From contig CAZGDV010000102.1 of NCBI GenBank assembly GCA_964524995.1, positions 1 through 10,439 of the forward strand: DNA of 10,439 bases. Reading direction: 5' to 3'. The notes under the pieces are model-generated. The model did no database searches, had not been told where the DNA came from, and saw only the letters and a list, made by a program, of their open reading frames with translations. The position numbers and the translations under genes are program-made. The DNA is from CAZGDV01 sp964524995 (GTDB lineage Bacteria > Chloroflexota > Dehalococcoidia > SZUA-161). Shown here one piece after another: positions 6,750-10,439 of the stretch (positions are counted from its first letter, which is position 1; each line of letters begins with the position of its first letter).

Positions 6750-7289
6750 ATGGCTTCGATTCTGCTTCACGCCTGCTGCGGCCCCTGCTGTACGTACGTC
6801 GTGAAGACGCTGCGAGAGCAGGGCATGGACGTCACCACGTACTGGTACAACCCCAACATCCACCCCTTCCGCGAGCACCAGCGCCGGCTCGAGGCTATGC
6901 AGCAGTTCGCCCAGGCAACCGATACGCCGCTTATCGTGGAAGACGGCTATGACATGGTCGAGTACTTCAGGGCTGTCGTCGGCCACGAGAGCGAGCGGTG
7001 CGCCGACTGCTACCGGATGCGCCTCACCAAGACAGCCGAGGTCGCCGCTCAACAGGGCTTCGAGTCCTTCACCACAACGCTCCTGATCAGCCCCTACCAG
7101 GACCACGACCTGATACGGGAGGCGGGCGAGGCTGCGGGGAAGGAGTTGGGGGTGCCCTTCCGCTTTGAGGACTTCACGCCCGGCTTCCGGGAGAGCCACC
7201 GCGTGTCGCGCGAGATGGGGCTCTATCACCAGGGATACTGCGGCTGCGTCTACAGCGAGTGGGAGCGGTACGGTGGTGTGAAAGTATGA
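6750..7289 (+). CDS. queH: epoxyqueuosine reductase QueH
   Basis: Iron-sulfur enzyme (formerly DUF208) that reduces epoxyqueuosine to queuosine at the wobble base of tRNAs with GUN anticodons, the last step of the modification; it replaces the unrelated cobalamin enzyme QueG. The 179 residues hold the diagnostic N-terminal C9-C10-G-P-C13-C14 motif (HACCGPCC), the C84-x-x-C87 pair (RCADCYRMRL) and the late C164-x-C166 pair (GYCGCVYSE), which in the family bind a 4Fe-4S cluster and a second metal. The segment NPNIHPFREHQRR (34-46) is also typical. The ATG follows a weak GGA site by about 9 nt. It probably shares the ruvB transcript; ruv genes next to queuosine genes (for example ruvAB-queA-tgt) are a recurrent bacterial linkage. 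No other queuosine gene is in the window. Confidence 0.93.
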   Translation: MASILLHACCGPCCTYVVKTLREQGMDVTTYWYNPNIHPFREHQRRLEAMQQFAQATDTPLIVEDGYDMVEYFRAVVGHESERCADCYRMRLTKTAEVAAQQGFESFTTTLLISPYQDHDLIREAGEAAGKELGVPFRFEDFTPGFRESHRVSREMGLYHQGYCGCVYSEWERYGGVKV

Positions 7290-7317
7290 CCAAGTCAACC
7301 AAACAGCAGAGACCAGC

Positions 7318-7650
7318 CTAGCTCAGCAGAGTACCCAGTTTCCCCAGCACCTCACACACCGTGGCCTCAGGCAGCCTGCAGATGACCTCGGCTTGGCGGG
7401 CACGCCAGTCCAGGCTCTTGACCTGATCACTCAAGACCGCGCCGCCCACGTCCAACCCGGACGGCAGAACTACTTCGAAAGGATAGCCTTTGACTTTGTT
7501 GGTGATAGGGCAGAGTATAGCTAGTCCTACCTTGCGGTTGTAGGGCGCTGGCGAGAGTACAACAGCCGGACGGCGGCCTGCCTGTTCATGACCAGTCTGG
7601 GGATTGAGCGTGATCCACACCACATCTCCGCGGTCGGGAACATGGGCCAC
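7318..7650 (-). CDS. mazF: MazF-type mRNA interferase toxin
   Basis: Sequence-specific ribonuclease toxin of a type II toxin-antitoxin pair; it cleaves RNA, without needing the ribosome, when freed from MazE. The 110 residues are very like the E. coli protein along the whole length: PDRGDVVWITLNP, EQAGRRPAVVLSP, CPITNKVKGYPFEVVLP and SDQVKSLDWRAR. The expected catalytic arginine (R27 in GRRPAVV) and threonine (T50 in PITNK) are present, so it should be active. The start is GTG at 7650, one codon after the mazE stop and in the same frame (TAG AGA GTG). GGGAGG about 11 nt upstream is the only ribosome site, so translation is probably coupled to mazE. It converges with queH, leaving 28 nt between the two coding regions. 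Confidence 0.94.
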   Translation of the reverse strand: MAHVPDRGDVVWITLNPQTGHEQAGRRPAVVLSPAPYNRKVGLAILCPITNKVKGYPFEVVLPSGLDVGGAVLSDQVKSLDWRARQAEVICRLPEATVCEVLGKLGTLLS

Positions 7651-7653
7651 TCT

Positions 7654-7896
7654 CTACCAGACCTCCCTGCCTACGCGGGCACCGGTATCTAGCTCGTCGT
7701 GAAGATTGTCCTCCGTGATCTCATCCAGCAGGCTGGCGAGTGTCACCGATGGCTCCCCAACAGACTCAAGCATGATCTTGCCGTCACTGACCGACATATC
7801 GACCGAGACATCGACATCCAGCCCTGCCTCTGACGCGAGATGCTTGGGGATGCGCACCGCAAGACTGTTGCCCCACTTCTGAACGCGTGTTCTCAA
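7654..7896 (-). CDS. mazE: MazE-type antitoxin, AbrB fold
   Basis: Antitoxin that dimerises through an N-terminal swapped-hairpin AbrB fold, binds its own promoter, and blocks MazF with its C-terminal tail. The 80 residues begin with the signature VQKWGNSLAVRIPKHL (5-20) and end with LLDEITEDNLHDELDTG and the terminal REVW, which parallels the E. coli MazE tail (ITPENLHEN..., EVW). The start is a TTG at 7896: no ATG or GTG lies in frame near it, and GGAGGT is 6 nt upstream, which makes the TTG convincing. The close match of both proteins to the E. coli pair, together with an unlinked genomic context, is compatible with horizontal spread, as is common for such modules. Confidence 0.93.
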   Translation of the reverse strand: MRTRVQKWGNSLAVRIPKHLASEAGLDVDVSVDMSVSDGKIMLESVGEPSVTLASLLDEITEDNLHDELDTGARVGREVW

Positions 7897-7902
7897 CCCG
7901 CC

Positions 7903-7908
7903 ACCTCC
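7903..7908 (-). promoter_or_regulatory. ribosome binding site that fixes the TTG start of mazE
   Basis: GGAGGT on the minus strand, 6 nt before the TTG at 7896. It is the main reason for accepting the rare TTG start. Confidence 0.75.
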
Positions 7909-7913
7909 ATTCC

Positions 7914-7932
7914 GTATCTACAATGATGATAC
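7914..7932. promoter_or_regulatory. candidate MazE operator (19-nt near-palindrome)
   Basis: The plus strand reads GTATCTACAATGATGATAC. The outer five bases on each side are perfectly inverted (GTATC / GATAC) and two inner pairs also match, 7 of 9 pairs around a central base. The site covers the -10 of the proposed mazEF promoter, where autorepression by MazE or the MazEF complex would be expected. Operator function is inferred from position and symmetry only. Confidence 0.5.
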
Positions 7933-7954
7933 ACAGAGGCCTGGTAACACGCAA
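7926..7954 (-). promoter_or_regulatory. probable mazEF promoter
   Basis: On the minus strand TTGCGT (7949-7954, 3 of 6) is followed after 17 nt by TATCAT (7926-7931, 5 of 6). It lies between the yjbQ stop and the mazE start and gives a leader of about 23 nt that includes the GGAGGT site. Confidence 0.55.
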
Positions 7955-7991
7955 TAGGAGAAATGGATGAAGACCGTCGATCCATGTCAGC

Positions 7992-8411
7992 CTACTCGCC
8001 GATGATCTTGACCAGGACGCGCTTCCTGCGCCGCCCGTCGAACTCGCCGTAGAAGATCTGCTCCCACGGGCCGAAGTCGAGCTGGCCGTCCGTGATAGCC
8101 ACAACGACCTCGCGGCCCATGACCTGGCGCTTGAGGTGGGCATCGGCGTTGTCCTCGCCCGTCCGGTTGTGGTGGTAATGGCTGACCGGCTCGTGGGGAG
8201 CGAGCCCCTCCAGCCAGACCTCGTAGTCGTGGTGCAGGCCGCTCTCATCGTCGTTGATGAACACCGACGCCGTGATGTGCATGGCGTTCACCAGCACCAG
8301 CCCCTCCCTGATCCCGCTCTCCCGCAGGCACTCCTCGACCTGCGGAGTGATGTTGATAAACCCCCGCCTGCTCGGGACATTGAACCAAAGCTCTTTGCGA
8401 TAGGATTTCAT
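7992..8411 (-). CDS. yjbQ: YjbQ/UPF0047 family protein (secondary thiamine-phosphate synthase)
   Basis: Small trimeric protein of the YjbQ/UPF0047 family. Some members have weak thiamine-phosphate synthase activity, but the main biological role is not settled. The 139 residues span the whole family: VNAMHITASVFINDDE (41-56) with H45, LHHDYEVWLEGLAP (59-72), the histidine-rich HYHHNRTGEDNADAHLK (78-94), and the C-terminal WEQIFYGEFDG and KRVLVKIIGE. The conserved histidines and acidic residues that line the putative metal or phosphate pocket are in place. GAGGT lies 7 nt before the ATG at 8411. The ATG overlaps the stop of a probable upstream small gene by the ATGA arrangement. mazEF follows on the same strand after about 95 nt and has its own promoter. 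Confidence 0.92.
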   Translation of the reverse strand: MKSYRKELWFNVPSRRGFINITPQVEECLRESGIREGLVLVNAMHITASVFINDDESGLHHDYEVWLEGLAPHEPVSHYHHNRTGEDNADAHLKRQVMGREVVVAITDGQLDFGPWEQIFYGEFDGRRRKRVLVKIIGE

Positions 8412-8575
8412 TTGGGGTACCTCGCCATACCAGACCCTGCCACTTGGTCATCCTCGTCGGCCACATCGAGGCATGTCGCCTCCGCCCACTCCAACGCCTC
8501 GGCTTCGCGGTCGGCGTCCTGAGCCATCTCGCGATAAGTCAAGTGCAAATCGGTGTCCCGTGCATCATCCTCCAT
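8408..8575 (-). CDS. probable small 55-residue protein, antitoxin-like, unassigned
   Basis: An open frame from ATG 8575 to a TGA that overlaps the yjbQ ATG by ATGA, the classic coupled arrangement. The product is very acidic at the N-terminus (MEDDARDTDL) and has an alanine- and glutamate-rich helix (YREMAQDADREAEALEWAEA, 14-33) followed by an acidic tail. Short proteins with an Ala-Glu-Trp helix of this kind resemble, in my memory, antitoxin-like partners of MazF-type toxins, but I cannot confirm this and no toxin follows it directly. A strong promoter lies about 60 nt upstream. There is no clear ribosome site before 8575; a TTG two codons earlier (8581) is the other possible start, and a stop precedes it. 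It could also be a decayed gene remnant. Confidence 0.5.
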   Translation of the reverse strand: MEDDARDTDLHLTYREMAQDADREAEALEWAEATCLDVADEDDQVAGSGMARYPK

Positions 8576-8634
8576 CGTCAAACACCACTTTCAGCCCACG
8601 AACTGCTGCGGACTACTGACTCCCTCCAGCACGT

Positions 8635-8663
8635 ATCCTAGGCATCCACACTCACCATGTCAA
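8635..8663 (-). promoter_or_regulatory. sigma70-type promoter for the small gene and yjbQ
   Basis: On the minus strand a perfect TTGACA (8658-8663) is separated by exactly 17 nt from TAGGAT (8635-8640, 4 of 6). Transcription would start near 8628, about 50 nt before the ATG at 8575. The -35 hexamer overlaps the first possible start codon (8657) of the divergent nuclease-like gene. Confidence 0.65.
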
Positions 8664-10309
8664 CAGAGCAAAACTCGCGATCATCAAATCAAAGAGTTAT
8701 AATAGCAATGCCTACGACCATCGATGAGGTGCGAAGTCGTATGTATAAGCCTGTTGAGCAAGTTGCACAGAGTCTGCGCCGGTATGACCCCGACATGGTG
8801 CTCGACTTCATATCACAAGTCAGCGCCCGCAGAGTCACGAACCCTCAGCGTTTCGCTACGGAACTAGCCAAACACAATCTGGACGAACGCCTACATCTCC
8901 GTCACTTCCAACTAGCCTTCGTATGCAAGCTCGTGCTCCACTTCTACGAGAAGAAACGACGCTCCAGACGCCAGCGCCAGTTTGACTTGGACGACTTGGT
9001 TGCTTTGTCCCAATCCGTCGTGGGACATCAGGACCCCAATGCGTACCCCGTCAACAATCACGAGAGTTTCCATAGGCTCATGATCAGGTTAGCCTACCAG
9101 CAATTCCCCGATCTGTACGGAGATGGGGATGTCCTAGCCCGCACGCATCTTCTGTACCAGACATGCGCTCAGGCAGTGGGGAGCAGCAGGGGATATGACA
9201 TCAACAAGGCATACAAAAATGCCACCGGACTTACCATCGATCAAGTCTGGGATATCACTCTGGCCATCTGGGGGAGCATCCAGCAGAAAGGCACTGGCAT
9301 GCTGCCGGGCCCGATAAGAGCTGGAGACCTGAGCAAGCGCATCAGCGACATCGACATGGAACACTACCTGGATATGTTCTCCCTGAACCCGCATGATTTC
9401 AACAGCGTCGCTCGATCATCGACGTACAACGTGGACCCCCACGAGACATTCAACCCGAACCCATTGGTGAGTTGGCCAATCATCAGATTGGATGGCAACA
9501 GTTGGATGATTCCAATCTTGCCCTATTTGTTCAGAAGGGCAACGGAGCAGGCTTTCTACGACATGATCAAGACTCACGGGCGCCAATTTGCCACGTTCTT
9601 TGGTTACGTTTTTGAGGACTATGCCCGCAGGATTCTGGAACCACTCGGCGACGACCATGAAGTCATCCCCGAGCAGGAATACATGCGTAATGGCGATCGC
9701 GTATCTACATGCGATTTCATTGTTGTCAAGGACGGAGACGCCGTGCTCATCGAATGCAAGACTAAACGCCTGAAGCTCAAGACGAAGTTCACTGCGGACA
9801 GGGAGCTACTCCGCAATGACCTGACTGATGTCGGGAAGAAGGACGGCAAGAGCTCTGTGACGCATGCCGTCCGACAACTCTACCTTACAGAAAGAGACAT
9901 CCGGAACGGTTGTCCCGGTTTAGAGACACTGAGGGACAAAATCACGGGGCGATTTCATCCTGTCGTGCTAACGCTTGATCCTTATTACCTTGCAAACGCC
10001 CCGTACATCAAGAGCATTGTTGCCGAAGAACTTAAAAAGGGCGAACCCCAAGTGGAACACTACGACTGGCATACAATGGACCCGCGAACATTTCAACAGC
10101 TTTGCGCGCTGGCACCGCACAAAGGGCTGACGGTCTTGCTAGAGAATAAGTCGTCGACAACCAATGCTATGGAGTCGGAGATGGGGAACTTCTTACACAA
10201 CCTTGCCACAGGGGAACTGGGCATGGCGTTCGTGCCTGTCCATCCAGTGATAAAAGATGAACTCAATCTATTCTTACGACAGGTACGAGAGCGCTATGGC
10301 ATCTCGTAG
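8657..10309 (+). CDS. unrecognised protein with C-terminal PD-(D/E)xK nuclease signature
   Basis: Up to 550 residues; I do not recognise the family as a whole. Residues 1-300 look mainly helical, with a basic patch EKKRRSRRQRQ (98-108) that could contact nucleic acid. From about 310 the order matches a PD-(D/E)xK nuclease core: a helix with E320 (FGYVFEDYARRIL), D353 on a strand (STCDFIVVKDG), then E366-C-K368 (AVLIECKTKRLKL), and a later helix with Q407 (HAVRQLY). No helicase, methyltransferase or membrane segment is seen. Coordinates give the longest open frame; ATG 8741 may be the true start, because GAGGTG precedes it and 8657 has no ribosome site, giving 522 residues. Base composition is lower in GC (27/60 and 29/60 at 9481-9540 and 10021-10080, against 39/60 at 6061-6120), suggesting transfer. 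It could be a defence or mobile-element nuclease; this is inference. Confidence 0.75.
   Translation: MSTEQNSRSSNQRVIIAMPTTIDEVRSRMYKPVEQVAQSLRRYDPDMVLDFISQVSARRVTNPQRFATELAKHNLDERLHLRHFQLAFVCKLVLHFYEKKRRSRRQRQFDLDDLVALSQSVVGHQDPNAYPVNNHESFHRLMIRLAYQQFPDLYGDGDVLARTHLLYQTCAQAVGSSRGYDINKAYKNATGLTIDQVWDITLAIWGSIQQKGTGMLPGPIRAGDLSKRISDIDMEHYLDMFSLNPHDFNSVARSSTYNVDPHETFNPNPLVSWPIIRLDGNSWMIPILPYLFRRATEQAFYDMIKTHGRQFATFFGYVFEDYARRILEPLGDDHEVIPEQEYMRNGDRVSTCDFIVVKDGDAVLIECKTKRLKLKTKFTADRELLRNDLTDVGKKDGKSSVTHAVRQLYLTERDIRNGCPGLETLRDKITGRFHPVVLTLDPYYLANAPYIKSIVAEELKKGEPQVEHYDWHTMDPRTFQQLCALAPHKGLTVLLENKSSTTNAMESEMGNFLHNLATGELGMAFVPVHPVIKDELNLFLRQVRERYGIS
8698..8703 (+). promoter_or_regulatory. possible -10 element of the nuclease-like gene
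   Basis: A perfect TATAAT, with no recognisable -35 at 16-18 nt and no extended TG. If used, transcription would start near 8710, after the ATGs at 8657 and 8708 but before the ribosome-site candidate at 8726 and ATG 8741. Confidence 0.35.
8726..8731 (+). promoter_or_regulatory. candidate ribosome binding site for an internal start at 8741
   Basis: GAGGTG, 9 nt before ATG 8741. It lies within the longest open frame as Glu-Val codons, so chance occurrence is possible. It is the only Shine-Dalgarno-like sequence ahead of any start candidate of the nuclease-like gene. Confidence 0.4.
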
Positions 10310-10439
10310 CGCTCCGACCAGTCAACGCTACCCGCCCCCACATCCCGCTCCAACTCCTCGCGGGTGAGCATGTTGCGCGCGAGGAGGGCCTCGCGTATCT
10401 GGTCGAGGGGGACGTCGTCGAAGATGCCGCGGTCCAGCA
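10294..10439 (-). CDS. C-terminal end of an unidentified protein (partial)
   Basis: On the minus strand the frame is open from the right edge to a TAG at 10294-10296 and encodes at least 47 residues. They include the stretch LDRGIFDDVPLDQIREALL, then RNMLTREELERDVG and a terminal WSERYEMP. The codons are strongly GC-rich with G or C in most third positions, as in the host-like genes and unlike the adjacent nuclease-like gene, so it is probably the end of a real gene that begins outside. The stop lies inside the neighbouring gene: the two coding regions overlap tail to tail by 16 nt. I cannot name the family from this fragment. Confidence 0.6.
   Translation of the reverse strand, partial: LDRGIFDDVPLDQIREALLARNMLTREELERDVGAGSVDWSERYEMP

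Noticed and set aside
7290..7317. Possible bidirectional terminator between queH and mazF
   Set aside because: No stable stem with a T-run was found on either strand in these 28 nt.
7784..8248. A 154-codon minus-strand frame spanning yjbQ and mazE
   Set aside because: It overlaps both real genes in another frame and has a low-complexity Ser/Arg/Thr composition typical of a frame-shifted read.
8444..8641. A 65-codon plus-strand frame opposite the small gene upstream of yjbQ
   Set aside because: It has no ribosome site. The opposite strand offers a better case, with the ATGA overlap and a promoter.

Overview
This is a GC-rich bacterial chromosome segment. Its core genes (split B12-dependent methylmalonyl-CoA mutase, two adjacent epimerase-type genes, yebC-ruvC-ruvA, ruvB next to queH) suggest Chloroflexota, perhaps a Dehalococcoidia-like lineage. 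That placement is an impression from gene content and protein style, not a phylogeny. No rRNA, tRNA, CRISPR array, transposase or convincing intrinsic terminator was seen.

Left part (1-5543): a plus-strand DedA/VTT-type membrane protein runs convergently into a long minus-strand gene series. In transcription order this is methylmalonyl-CoA mutase large subunit, a complete methylmalonyl-CoA epimerase, a second epimerase-like VOC protein that has lost two metal-ligand histidines, the B12-binding small subunit of the mutase, yebC, ruvC and ruvA. Gaps are 0 to about 42 nt, and a very good sigma70-type promoter (TTGACA, 17 nt, TACACT) lies before the first gene. Propionate-type carbon metabolism and Holliday-junction processing may therefore share a transcript. 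The mutase pair and epimerase convert methylmalonyl-CoA to succinyl-CoA. Propionyl-CoA carboxylase and the mutase chaperone MeaB are not in the window.

Middle part (5544-7289): a divergent promoter region separates the mutase from ruvB, which has its own extended -10 promoter. queH, the non-homologous epoxyqueuosine reductase, follows 33 nt downstream. RuvB is the motor that works with RuvA and RuvC encoded at the far end of the other transcript.

Right part (7290-10439) looks accessory: a mazEF toxin-antitoxin pair with a candidate operator across its promoter; yjbQ preceded by a probable 55-residue small gene (ATGA overlap) with its own promoter; and a long, lower-GC gene for an unrecognised protein with a C-terminal PD-(D/E)xK nuclease signature. 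This last gene overlaps convergently with the C-terminal end of an unidentified minus-strand gene that leaves the window. The strongest leads for something undescribed are the nuclease-like protein, the histidine-less epimerase paralogue and the small antitoxin-like gene.
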